A stretch of DNA of 64,000 nucleotides, from positions 83,107 through 147,106 of the forward strand of contig NHDL02000003.1 of assembly GCA_002167555.2 (NCBI GenBank). Direction: 5' to 3'. The position numbers and the translations under genes were made by a program. Below the pieces are notes generated by a model, which had not been told where the DNA came from, made no database searches, and saw only the letters and a program-made list of their open reading frames with translations. The DNA comes from Deltaproteobacteria bacterium TMED58. Its GTDB lineage: Bacteria; Desulfobacterota_D; UBA1144. This document shows positions 42,744 through 52,294 of this stretch, one piece after another (position 1 is the stretch's first letter; each line of letters starts with the position of its first letter).

Positions 42744-43867
42744 AGAAAGACTTTGGTGATTTAGCTGTTAATATGGGTCCTCAACACCCGTCCACCCATG
42801 GTGTTTTCAGATTAAAACTATATCTTCAAGGTGAAAGAATTAATAAGATTGAGTCGTTTTTAGGATATTTACATCGAGGTGTAGAAAAGTTATCTGAGAA
42901 ACTAAACTATGACCAACTACCACCTGTGCTTGAAAGAGATGATTATTTATCTCCAACTTCTAACTCCCTCGGTTTTGTTAATGCAGTAGAAAAAATTTGC
43001 GATATCGAAGTTTCAAGAAGAGCTTCCTACATCAGAGTCTTAGTAGCTGAGCTTCAAAGAATAAGCTCACATCTTGTAGCATTAGGTACCTACGGTTTAG
43101 ACTTAGGTGGTGCATTAGGTGGAGGAGCAAGTCTTTTTTTATACTGCTTCAGAGAAAGAGAAAAAATTCTTGATATAATGGAAGATTTAACTGGGACAAG
43201 ATTCCATACTAATATTAATCAAATAGGCGGTGTAAGATACGACATTAAAAGTGACTCTATAAGTAAAATCAATAAATTAATATCAGATTTAAAACCTATT
43301 CTAGAAGACTATACAAATATGATATCTAATGATGAAATTTTTATGAAAAGGACTAAAAATATTGGAGTAATATCAAAAAAACTAGCAGAGGAATCGGGTG
43401 GTTCAGGTCCAATTCTCAGAGGATCTGGAATAAATTTTGATATTAGAAAGAACAAACCCTATGAATGTTATTCTGAATTTGATTTCAATATACCCACTGG
43501 TCAAAATGGTGATGCCTATGATAGAACCATCGTAAGGATGAAAGAAAATGTAGAATCCTTAAATATCGTTCAACAAATTATCGAAGGTATTCCCGAGGGT
43601 GATATTCATTCAAGGAAACCACTAAAGAGTCCTAAGTTAACAAGACCACCAAAAGGTTCTTCCTACTTCTCTATTGAATCACCAAGGGGTGAGTTAGGTT
43701 TTTTTATAGTTTCAGATGGAACTTCTATACCTTACAGAATGAAAATTAGGGCTCCATCTTTTTCAAATCTTTCTTTGGTAGAAAAACTCTTGCCTGGAAC
43801 TTTTATGGCAGACTCAGTTGTTATTTTAGGATCTCTAGACCCAGTGTTTGGGGATGTGGATAGATAA
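42725..43867 (+). CDS. nuoD: NADH-quinone oxidoreductase subunit D
   Basis: A 380-residue quinone-site subunit. The N-terminal [16 protein letters not shown] carries the quinone-contacting His, and [24 protein letters not shown] and the C-terminal FGDVDR are typical. No frame joins it to NuoC. The next gene begins on the base of its stop codon. Confidence 0.97.
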   Translation: MEDRIVEKDFGDLAVNMGPQHPSTHGVFRLKLYLQGERINKIESFLGYLHRGVEKLSEKLNYDQLPPVLERDDYLSPTSNSLGFVNAVEKICDIEVSRRASYIRVLVAELQRISSHLVALGTYGLDLGGALGGGASLFLYCFREREKILDIMEDLTGTRFHTNINQIGGVRYDIKSDSISKINKLISDLKPILEDYTNMISNDEIFMKRTKNIGVISKKLAEESGGSGPILRGSGINFDIRKNKPYECYSEFDFNIPTGQNGDAYDRTIVRMKENVESLNIVQQIIEGIPEGDIHSRKPLKSPKLTRPPKGSSYFSIESPRGELGFFIVSDGTSIPYRMKIRAPSFSNLSLVEKLLPGTFMADSVVILGSLDPVFGDVDR

Positions 43868-44847
43868 TGTTTAATTCTTTTATTGAATTTGCACTTCCAA
43901 TTTTTAAAACTATTTCAATTTTAATTTTAATAGTTGCTTATTTAGTTTGGCTAGAAAGGAAAGTTGCCGCAAAAATGCAATCTAGAGTTGGTCCATATAG
44001 TGTTGGATACCCTCATGGTTGGCTTCAACCACTAGCTGATGCTTTAAAACTTATGACAAAAGATGACTCAATTCCTAAAAATTCTGATTCATTACTATTT
44101 AATTTGGGGCCTGTATGGATAATGGTTGTTAGCCTTGCATCTTTCGCTTTACTCCCCTTTTATTTTAATAATCCAATGTTAAATGTTGATTTAAGCTTTA
44201 TGTTATTTATAGCGATAAGTTCATTAATAATTATTGGGATATTTATTTCAGGATGGTCATCAAACAATAAATATGCTCTAATATCAGTCCTTAGAATGAC
44301 TGCTCAGATAATATCATATGAGATTCCACTTGTAATATCACTACTGATTCCATGCATATTAATTGGCAGCCTTAGTTTTGGTGAGATTATTAGATATCAA
44401 GAAGATACTTGGATTATTTTTTATCCCTTATTAGGTCAGTTAAGTTTTATCATCTTTTTTATATCAGCTTTAGCAGAAGGTAACAGAATACCATTTGATT
44501 TATCTGAAGCTGAATCTGAACTAATTTCTGGATATACTACAGAATACTCCGGAATTAAGTTTGCACTATTTTATCTAGCAGAGTACGTCCATTTATTTGG
44601 AATATGCGTATTAGGTTCAATAATTTTCTTTGGTGGATCTAATGGTCCTTTTTTTTCTAGTAATATTCTAATAGTTATCAAAGCATTACTTTTTTTTACA
44701 TTGATACTATTTATTAGATGGAGTTTTTTTAGAATAAGGATTGATCAATTATTGAAATTTAACTGGGTTAAGCTAATACCCTTATCATTTGCAGGATTAT
44801 TATTAGCATGTTTATTAAAATATTATATGGATTTTAGTTCACTATGA
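43867..44847 (+). CDS. nuoH: NADH-quinone oxidoreductase subunit H
   Basis: A 326-residue, eight-helix membrane subunit that forms the quinone tunnel with B and D. WLERKVAAKMQSRVGP and PFDLSEAESELISGYTTEYS are the family signatures. No nuoG precedes it, unlike in 14-gene operons. It overlaps nuoI by 4 bases. Confidence 0.97.
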   Translation: MFNSFIEFALPIFKTISILILIVAYLVWLERKVAAKMQSRVGPYSVGYPHGWLQPLADALKLMTKDDSIPKNSDSLLFNLGPVWIMVVSLASFALLPFYFNNPMLNVDLSFMLFIAISSLIIIGIFISGWSSNNKYALISVLRMTAQIISYEIPLVISLLIPCILIGSLSFGEIIRYQEDTWIIFYPLLGQLSFIIFFISALAEGNRIPFDLSEAESELISGYTTEYSGIKFALFYLAEYVHLFGICVLGSIIFFGGSNGPFFSSNILIVIKALLFFTLILFIRWSFFRIRIDQLLKFNWVKLIPLSFAGLLLACLLKYYMDFSSL

Positions 44848-45341
44848 GATTAATAAAAATTATTAAAAATATATATAGGAACCTCTATTTCACATTGAGT
44901 AATGTAGTAAAACCTGCAGTTACAATCAAATACCCTCAGGAGAAAAGAATTTTTCCTGATAAATTACGCTTAGGTACTTTCGGACTTACATCAGATAAAG
45001 AGACGGGAGAGGAGAACTGCATAGCATGTAAGCTTTGTGAAAAAATATGCCCTTCAGAAATAATAGAAATTGATATAGAGAAAAGAGATGGTAGAGGATG
45101 GGCTAAGAAATTTAACCTTGACCTTCAAAGTTGCATTCAATGTGAGTTGTGTGTGCAAGTATGTCCTGTAGATGCAATAATAATGATGAAAGAAGCTGAA
45201 AAACCAACAACATCTAGAGCAGATTTATTTCTAACAAAGACTAAAATGATGAGAAATGCTGAAAAATTAGAAGAATCTTGGGCCAAAGGTAGCATACTCC
45301 AAGAAAGTCATTCTCCAAATTTGGGTGATAAAAATGATTGA
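44844..45341 (+). CDS. nuoI: NADH-quinone oxidoreductase subunit I
   Basis: A 165-residue ferredoxin-like subunit with two complete [4Fe-4S] motifs, CIACKLCEKICPSEI and CIQCELCVQVCPVDAI, that carry electrons towards cluster N2. The N-terminal amphipathic helix and GLTSDKETGEENC are present. Confidence 0.97.
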   Translation: MRLIKIIKNIYRNLYFTLSNVVKPAVTIKYPQEKRIFPDKLRLGTFGLTSDKETGEENCIACKLCEKICPSEIIEIDIEKRDGRGWAKKFNLDLQSCIQCELCVQVCPVDAIIMMKEAEKPTTSRADLFLTKTKMMRNAEKLEESWAKGSILQESHSPNLGDKND

Positions 45342-45843
45342 GGTCCTAATTTATTTATTTTGCTTATTATCTATAGGCACTGCTCTTACAACATGTCTTA
45401 GTTCAAAAATTATTCGCTCAACTTTCTTTTTTGGTATAACTCTTTTTCTTATAGCCTTCATTTTTATCGTTGTTGGTTCAAATCTTTTAGGAGTTGTTCA
45501 AATATTACTATACACAGGTGGTACGTTAATCTTATTTCTTTTCTCAATATTCCTTACTGGAGACTGGGACTATAACAATCTTGGAGAAACGTTTCATAAA
45601 CCCGTTTCTTCAGTTTTAATAGCATTCTTTTTCTTTCTAACCACTAGCTACCTAATTACAACATCTGAGATATTCATAAAATTAGAGGATAAATTCAATA
45701 TTAATAAAATAGTATCTACTCAGGATATAAGCGTATCATTATTTAATGATTGGATATTTATTCTGGAACTATCTTCTATATTACTTCTTGCTACTATTGT
45801 TGGATGCCTAACATTATTAAAATTTAGAAAGGAGATAGATTAA
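45334..45843 (+). CDS. nuoJ: NADH-quinone oxidoreductase subunit J
   Basis: A 169-residue, five-helix membrane subunit. The motif LLGVVQILLYTGGTLILFLF is conserved. I use the ATG at 45334, which overlaps the nuoI stop; an in-frame GTG three codons earlier (45325) is less likely. Confidence 0.93.
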   Translation: MIEVLIYLFCLLSIGTALTTCLSSKIIRSTFFFGITLFLIAFIFIVVGSNLLGVVQILLYTGGTLILFLFSIFLTGDWDYNNLGETFHKPVSSVLIAFFFFLTTSYLITTSEIFIKLEDKFNINKIVSTQDISVSLFNDWIFILELSSILLLATIVGCLTLLKFRKEID

Positions 45844-45845
45844 GA

Positions 45846-46145
45846 ATGTTTATGTCTTTAATTTATACCTCTTTATTTATTAGTAGCATTGGTATATTCA
45901 TGCTTTTAAGTAAGAAACATATATTATCTATACTTATTGGAATAGAACTCTTTTTAAATGGAATAAATTTATTTTTTATAACAATCTGTAAATCCTTCTC
46001 CGATGATATTGCTAATATTTTTATTTTATTCATTCTTGTAATAACAGCATGTGAAGTGGCAATTGGATTAGCAATTTTTTTACTTAATCAAAGAATCAAC
46101 AAAACAATTGATATCAACAGTCTTGATAGGTTAAGAGATAATTAA
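45846..46145 (+). CDS. nuoK: NADH-quinone oxidoreductase subunit K
   Basis: A 99-residue, three-helix subunit. The membrane glutamates needed for proton pumping are in SILIGIELFLNGINL and TACEVAIGLAI. It abuts nuoL with no gap. Confidence 0.96.
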   Translation: MFMSLIYTSLFISSIGIFMLLSKKHILSILIGIELFLNGINLFFITICKSFSDDIANIFILFILVITACEVAIGLAIFLLNQRINKTIDINSLDRLRDN

Positions 46146-47954
46146 ATGAATAAGAGCATAATAATATTATCGTTATTACCGATTTTTATTACATATTTAA
46201 TTAGTTTTTTTAATTTTAAAAAATTGGAGTTGGAGACATTGAATTACATTGTACCAACAATAATATATTCAAGCTTATTGTTTATTTTATTTTCTATTCC
46301 TAATATTAATTCATTATCAATCCCCTTTTTAACCATTAATGGTAATGATATTAACCTTATTTTTGATTACATAGACAAAAACCTCTTAATGTCAAAAGTT
46401 GTCTTAATAATATCAACTTTGGTACTCATATATTCTTCTAAATTTATTGAAGGTGAGGAAAGAAGGTCTCATTCCAGGTACTTTCTTTTTTTATCGGTTT
46501 TCATTTCGTCAATGTTTATTTTTACGATATCCTCAGACCTTTTCAGTAGCTTTATTTTTTGGGAGCTTTTAGGGCTGTCCTCTTATTTTTTAATAGGTTT
46601 TTGGAATAAAGATTCTGAAGCAATTAAATCTTCAACTATAGCTTTTTGGATTACAAGATTTGGCGATCTTTTCTTTCTTGCTGGAATAATCTTAATTTTT
46701 ACTACTGCTGGTACTTTAGATATAAATAATCTGAATCAAATTGCATCAAATTCAAATTTAGATATTAAGTTTCCATTACTATTTATAGTTATAGGAATTT
46801 TCTCTAAATCAGCTCAATTTCCATTCAACATATGGCTACCTAAGGCAATGAAAGGTCCAACTCCTGTTTCGTCTCTTATTCATTCTGCAACTATGGTTGT
46901 AGCAGGTGTTTTGCTATTATTTAAAATCTATCCATTAATAAGTACTTCAATTGGACTACTTAATTTGCTAACAACGATTGGAATTATCTCTTCATTTATT
47001 GGAGCAATTGCTGCTTTTTATGAGGAAGACCTAAAGAAAATACTCGCATATTCCACAATTTCTCATATTGGATTAATGTTTTTAGCTATAGGCATCTCTA
47101 AACCTGATTTAGCTTATTTTCATATGTTTAGTCATAGTTTTTTTAAATCCTTATTATTTTTATTTGCTGGAATTGTAATAATGTTAAATGGAACTTCCAA
47201 ATTAGAAAACCTAGATTCTTCTATTAAACTAAAGTCAACCATGGGGGCTATATTAATTATTGCATGTTGCTCACTTAGTTCGATTTACTTCTTCACTGGT
47301 TCATTTTCAAAAGAATATATAATTTTTAGCATGATAGATGATGGTTTATACATAGAAGGGCTAATTATTTTATTTGGAGTTATTTTTACTTCTTTATATT
47401 CAGCGAAAATATTATTTACATTAATAGATTTTAATCCTAAGAATGAATCTTTGGATAAAATAGATTTAAAATTTATAGGCCCTTTGTTGATTTTGGCAAT
47501 CCTATCATTATCAGGACCTTTAACTATGTCTATATTTAATAAAAGTATCGAAATAACAAAAGTTCCTCACTCAATTTTATGGATACTTGCTTTGCAAATA
47601 TTAACTTTTTCAACTTTTTATATTTATTTAAAAACGAAAGATATAATTAACGAGAAACTATATAATTTTAGAAGTTTATCAGACTCTCTTTTTGTAACTG
47701 ATAAAATTTATTTAGAAATCTATGATAAAGTTTTTAAATCAACCTCCATATTCATTGCCTGGTTTGATAGAAATATCCTAGATGGGCTAATTAATTTTAT
47801 TCCATTTAGAATTATCTATACATCTAAGAAATTAATGGGATTACAGAATGGGCAAGCTAAGCTTTATGCTGTCAGATCAATAATCTTCTTTATCCTCTTA
47901 ATATTGTTAATAATAGTAACAAGTGATGAATTAATAATAGGAGCATTAAAATAA
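46146..47954 (+). CDS. nuoL: NADH-quinone oxidoreductase subunit L
   Basis: A 602-residue antiporter-like subunit with the long lateral helix at its C-terminus. Pumping residues appear in FIFWELLGLSSYFLIGFW and KSAQFPFNIWLPKAMKGPTP, followed by SSLIHSATMV. It shares a base with the nuoM start. Confidence 0.97.
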   Translation: MNKSIIILSLLPIFITYLISFFNFKKLELETLNYIVPTIIYSSLLFILFSIPNINSLSIPFLTINGNDINLIFDYIDKNLLMSKVVLIISTLVLIYSSKFIEGEERRSHSRYFLFLSVFISSMFIFTISSDLFSSFIFWELLGLSSYFLIGFWNKDSEAIKSSTIAFWITRFGDLFFLAGIILIFTTAGTLDINNLNQIASNSNLDIKFPLLFIVIGIFSKSAQFPFNIWLPKAMKGPTPVSSLIHSATMVVAGVLLLFKIYPLISTSIGLLNLLTTIGIISSFIGAIAAFYEEDLKKILAYSTISHIGLMFLAIGISKPDLAYFHMFSHSFFKSLLFLFAGIVIMLNGTSKLENLDSSIKLKSTMGAILIIACCSLSSIYFFTGSFSKEYIIFSMIDDGLYIEGLIILFGVIFTSLYSAKILFTLIDFNPKNESLDKIDLKFIGPLLILAILSLSGPLTMSIFNKSIEITKVPHSILWILALQILTFSTFYIYLKTKDIINEKLYNFRSLSDSLFVTDKIYLEIYDKVFKSTSIFIAWFDRNILDGLINFIPFRIIYTSKKLMGLQNGQAKLYAVRSIIFFILLILLIIVTSDELIIGALK

Positions 47955-49468
47955 TGATTTTATTATCAATTCTTTTTATTCCATTAATTGCAATTGTTCT
48001 TACCAATATTGTTGATAAAAAATCGTTTTACGTTAAAATTTTTCCTCTTCTAGGATCCTTAGCCTGTCTATTATTGATATTTTACTACTCTTCTCATAAT
48101 AACTTATTGGAACTCGTAACCTTTGTTGAATATATTCATCTTTATGACATATTTCCTAAGCTTGGAATTTCAATGTCATTTTCTATATCAAAGATATCAA
48201 TAATTCTTTTAATTTTGGCAAATATAACAATATCAACCGCTTTGTTCTCAACTTTTAATATTAATAAACGATTAAATGAAATAAATACCCTAATACTTGT
48301 AATATCAATAGGGATATATGGACTTATTATTGCGGATGACCTATTTGTTTTTTTTCTTTTTTATGAAATAGCTGTTGTTCCTATGTTCTTAATGATAACT
48401 AATTGGGGTTATGATTTAAAAAGAGAAATATCTGGCCCGTTTAAAAAAATATTATCTAGCCTTTCAGTTGGAACTAAATCCTATGGAGCATACAAAATAA
48501 CTTTATATTTATTAGTAGGATCACTACTAATTTTTTTAGGTTTAGGAATTGTCGGAATAAATGAAGGGACTTTCTCAATTACCGAAATACTTAAAAACAA
48601 AGATTTTAATAGTGTTTCTGGCTCAGATTTAAAAATTGCATTTTTTCTCCTTGTTTTAGGTTTTGGTTCCCATTCCGCACTTTGGCCTTTACATACTTGG
48701 GCACCAGATGGTCATGGCACTGCACCGACTGCGGGATCTATAATTTTCGCTGGGATACTAATGAAAATTGGTGTTATAGGTTTTATAAAAATCCTTATAA
48801 CAATCTTCAGTGTAACATTTGTTGAATTTTCAAATATATTAATATTTTTAGCTTCAATAAATATAATATATGGCGCATTTACTGCTATGATGCAAGATGA
48901 TTTAAAATACTTAGCTGCTTATGCTTCTTTATCACATATTGGATATATATTTTTAGCACTAGCCATGAATAATGAACTTGGGCTTAGTTCTGCGATACTT
49001 CAAACAGTGTCCCATGGATTAATTATCTGCTTACTATTCTTTTCTGTTGGACTAATATTTAATCATAAAAAAACGAGATCAATAAAAGAACTTAACTCAC
49101 TTTCTGATAATTCACCTTGGATTTCAAAAATTTTTATCTTTGCTGCTTTTGCTAGTATTGGCTTTCCTTTAACTAGTGGATTTGTTGCAGAATTCCTAAT
49201 TATAAGTAGTATAGCCGAAAGCGGAAACTCTCTTTTAATAGTAATTCCTCTAATTGGAATATTCATTACCACTCTTTATATGTTTAGAACAGTGAAAAAA
49301 ATATGTCTCAAGTATGTTGAAGGAGATAAAGAATCCTCTTCTATCTCTTTTGATGAAAAGTTAATCTGTAGCTTTTTAATTATAATAATTATAATTGTTG
49401 GGATAGCTCCCAACTTTTTCCTAAATTTTATAAATGGAGAATCAATCAAGATTTTTCTTGGAATATAA
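47954..49468 (+). CDS. nuoM: NADH-quinone oxidoreductase subunit M
   Basis: A 504-residue antiporter-like subunit. FLFYEIAVVPMFLMI holds the key Glu, and HTWAPDGHGTAPTAGS and AAYASLSHIGYIFLALA are typical. The loop after WGYD (about residues 153-176) is longer than in enterobacterial NuoM; the cause is not clear. Confidence 0.97.
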   Translation: MILLSILFIPLIAIVLTNIVDKKSFYVKIFPLLGSLACLLLIFYYSSHNNLLELVTFVEYIHLYDIFPKLGISMSFSISKISIILLILANITISTALFSTFNINKRLNEINTLILVISIGIYGLIIADDLFVFFLFYEIAVVPMFLMITNWGYDLKREISGPFKKILSSLSVGTKSYGAYKITLYLLVGSLLIFLGLGIVGINEGTFSITEILKNKDFNSVSGSDLKIAFFLLVLGFGSHSALWPLHTWAPDGHGTAPTAGSIIFAGILMKIGVIGFIKILITIFSVTFVEFSNILIFLASINIIYGAFTAMMQDDLKYLAAYASLSHIGYIFLALAMNNELGLSSAILQTVSHGLIICLLFFSVGLIFNHKKTRSIKELNSLSDNSPWISKIFIFAAFASIGFPLTSGFVAEFLIISSIAESGNSLLIVIPLIGIFITTLYMFRTVKKICLKYVEGDKESSSISFDEKLICSFLIIIIIIVGIAPNFFLNFINGESIKIFLGI

Positions 49469-49471
49469 ATC

Positions 49472-50866
49472 ATGGATCAAATTAAATTCTTGCTGCCCGA
49501 AATTACTTTAATTCTTTTATCTTTTGCATTACTTTTTAATTCACTTATTGATCAAATAGATAAAAGAATAACTAATAAAATTCTTTTAATAATCGGTTCA
49601 CTGGTCTCAATAATTTTACTACTAAATGAGAACCCTCAAGGTTACTTTTTGAATGATACTTTTGAAAACAATACTTTAACGAATACAATCAAAGTACTTC
49701 TTGTCTCTGGCACGCTTTTAAGCCTTCTCTTGATTTCAAATTCAAAATCTGAGCAATTTAAAAACTTTTTTAATGAATACTGCTTTTTACTTATTCTGTC
49801 ACTAGTTGGGGGAATGATTGTAGTATCATCTAGGGAATTCTTAACTATGATAATATCCTTTGAAATACTAAGTATTCCCATATATTTAATTTCGGCTATG
49901 GGACCTAATTCAAAAAAATCAATTGAAGCTGCAACAAAACTTTTCTTTTTTGGAACACTTTCAACAGTATTCCTAATTTTCTCAGCTGTTCTTTTTTATT
50001 CAATTAGCGGAAGTACATATATTAATGATATTGCTTGGTCGACAAAAGACTCTGTAATTGTACTAAGCACAATTTTCTTGCTCGTAACGGTAAGCTTTAA
50101 ATGTGCACTATACCCTTTTCATTTCTGGGTTTCCGATACTTATGAATCTGCACCGATGAACATTCTTCCTTTCTTAAGCACTATTCCAAAAATTGCTATT
50201 ATTGCATTCGTTTTCTTTTTCTTTCAAAATTTATATAATTTCAACACCAATAACCAGATTATAAATATAATATCAATATTAATAATTGGCTCTATTTCTT
50301 TTGGGTCTATATTAAGTGTGAAACAAAATAATTTATTTAGACTTCTAGCTTACTCAGGAATACCTCACGCTGGAATTTTGATTGCATGTGCGATAAATCC
50401 TCTCCCAGTCTCATCAGATTTTCTAATCCTATATTTCACTTTTTATATTTTCTCCAATGTGGGTCTTTTTATATGCTTAAATTCCCTTCCTAAAATAAAT
50501 AAAGATTTTACTATCAATGATTTGAGTGGCCTTTATAAAGACTCCTCATTTATAGCAATTTGCTTAACAATTTTCCTTTTATCTCTTGCTGGAGCTCCTT
50601 TATTTGCAGGATTTTGGGGCAAATTTAATGTTGCTTTAATATCATATAAATCTTTCGGCCTCTTTCTACCAATTTTAATCATGGCAAGCGCTGCTGTATC
50701 TTTCTATTACTATATAAAAATTATTAGATTTATATTTTTAAATAAATCAATTGATCAGACTTATAAATTTAGTACTAATACTATAAATATTTTTCTAATA
50801 ATTATTTGTGTAATTATTACTATGGCTTTAGGAATAAATCCAAACTTAATGACTAAGATTTTTTAA
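49472..50866 (+). CDS. nuoN: NADH-quinone oxidoreductase subunit N
   Basis: A 464-residue third antiporter-like subunit, the last gene of the complex I run. SFEILSIPIYLISAM, KCALYPFHFWVSDTYESAP and LLAYSGIPHAGILIAC are conserved. No nuoE, F or G follows; the convergent gltA is 28 bases away. Confidence 0.96.
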   Translation: MDQIKFLLPEITLILLSFALLFNSLIDQIDKRITNKILLIIGSLVSIILLLNENPQGYFLNDTFENNTLTNTIKVLLVSGTLLSLLLISNSKSEQFKNFFNEYCFLLILSLVGGMIVVSSREFLTMIISFEILSIPIYLISAMGPNSKKSIEAATKLFFFGTLSTVFLIFSAVLFYSISGSTYINDIAWSTKDSVIVLSTIFLLVTVSFKCALYPFHFWVSDTYESAPMNILPFLSTIPKIAIIAFVFFFFQNLYNFNTNNQIINIISILIIGSISFGSILSVKQNNLFRLLAYSGIPHAGILIACAINPLPVSSDFLILYFTFYIFSNVGLFICLNSLPKINKDFTINDLSGLYKDSSFIAICLTIFLLSLAGAPLFAGFWGKFNVALISYKSFGLFLPILIMASAAVSFYYYIKIIRFIFLNKSIDQTYKFSTNTINIFLIIICVIITMALGINPNLMTKIF

Positions 50867-50894
50867 TCTAGGATATTCAACAAAGATTCCAGCA

Positions 50895-52172
50895 CTATCT
50901 TTTATCTAGTTTTATATAATCTCTAGAATCATAACCAGTATAAACTTGTCTAGGCCTAGCAATCTTTTGATCTTTATCTTCTAAAAGCTCTTTCCATTGG
51001 GCAAGCCAACCTGGTGTCCTACCGATTGTGAACAAGACTGTAAACATATCTTTTGGAATACCCATGCTTTCGTAGATGAGACCCGAATAAAAATCAACAT
51101 TTGGATACAAATTCCTATCTACAAAGTAATCTTCACTCAGTGCAATTGATTCAAGCTCAAGGGCTATATCTAATAGAGGATTTGTACCAGTGACACTAAA
51201 AACTTTATCTGCAGCTTCTTTTAAATATTTAGCTCTTGGGTCATATGCTTTGTAAACTCTATGACCAAAGCCCATTAATTTAACTTCTTTCTTTTTGACC
51301 TTTTGAATAAATGCGGGAATATTGTCAACTGAGCCTATCTCAGTTAGCATTTGAAGAACAGCTTCATTGGCACCACCATGAAGGGGGCCGTACAAAGCAG
51401 CAGTTGCCGCTGAAACAGCTGAAAAAGGATCTGGCTCAGAACTCCCAACATTCCTCATAACACTTGCACTACAATTTTGCTCATGATCAGCATGCAAAAT
51501 TAACAATGTATCCATAGCGCTGACCAAATCAGGATGCATCTTTTTCTCATCCCCATGAAACATCATATTCAAAAAATTTTCAGCGTAATCTAAGGAATCA
51601 TCAGGATTAATAAAGTCAAGACCTTGTGAGTGCCTATAAAAATTAGCTGCAAGTATTGGAACCTGTGCAATCAGACGACACATACTTCTATAATTCTCAT
51701 CTGCGTCATCAATATTTTTTGATTCAGGGTAAAAAGTTGATAATGCTGCTTCAAGGCTAGTTAGAGCGCCCATTGCATGAGAATTCTGTGGAAATGCTTT
51801 AATTATATTATTAATATCTGCTGGAACACTATTATGTTCTTTAACATCTGCAATCCACTTCTTTAATTCCTCGTTATTAGGCAATTCACCATCAATTAAT
51901 AGCTTTGAGACCTCCAATTGGCTACTACTTTCAGCTAATTGCTCAATAGGATATCCTCTATATCGTAATATTCCTTCATCTCCATCTATATAAGTAACGC
52001 TGCTTCTGCAAGATGCAGTATTTTCAAAAGATGGGTCGTAACTCATCATTCCAAATTCATCTTCATTTACCTTAATTTGTCGCAAATCTTTTGCTCTTAT
52101 ATTTCCGTCATGTATTTCAATCTTATACTCTTTATTAGTTCTACTATCATTTATAGTTAATATCTCAGACAA
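50895..52172 (-). CDS. gltA: Citrate synthase (type II)
   Basis: A 425-residue enzyme of the hexameric, NADH-regulated type. Catalytic segments are LHADHEQNCSASVMR, YGPLHGGANEAVL and MGFGHRVYKAYDPRA. An N-terminal beta domain precedes them. It starts at TTG 52172 with AGGAGG 7 bases upstream; the ATG next to it is out of frame and stops after six codons. It condenses acetyl-CoA and oxaloacetate, the entry to the TCA cycle that would feed the respiratory chain beside it. Confidence 0.97.
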   Translation of the reverse strand: MSEILTINDSRTNKEYKIEIHDGNIRAKDLRQIKVNEDEFGMMSYDPSFENTASCRSSVTYIDGDEGILRYRGYPIEQLAESSSQLEVSKLLIDGELPNNEELKKWIADVKEHNSVPADINNIIKAFPQNSHAMGALTSLEAALSTFYPESKNIDDADENYRSMCRLIAQVPILAANFYRHSQGLDFINPDDSLDYAENFLNMMFHGDEKKMHPDLVSAMDTLLILHADHEQNCSASVMRNVGSSEPDPFSAVSAATAALYGPLHGGANEAVLQMLTEIGSVDNIPAFIQKVKKKEVKLMGFGHRVYKAYDPRAKYLKEAADKVFSVTGTNPLLDIALELESIALSEDYFVDRNLYPNVDFYSGLIYESMGIPKDMFTVLFTIGRTPGWLAQWKELLEDKDQKIARPRQVYTGYDSRDYIKLDKR

Positions 52173-52238
52173 AACATGCCTCCTAGATGTTCACCTTAAT
52201 TAATTTAAAAAATATTTTGCGGTGAATAATAAGTAGTT

Positions 52239-52244
52239 ATTATA
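52239..52244 (-). promoter_or_regulatory. -10 box of the gltA promoter
   Basis: A perfect TATAAT on the minus strand about 66 bases before the gltA start. The -35 region at the right distance is only T-rich. Unlike several plus-strand genes here, gltA therefore has a real leader and a strong Shine-Dalgarno. No other structure is clear in the 122-base gap. Confidence 0.4.
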
Positions 52245-52294
52245 CACAAAATAGACAATGAAAAAAAGATTAAGAAGCCTCTGAACTTAAAATT

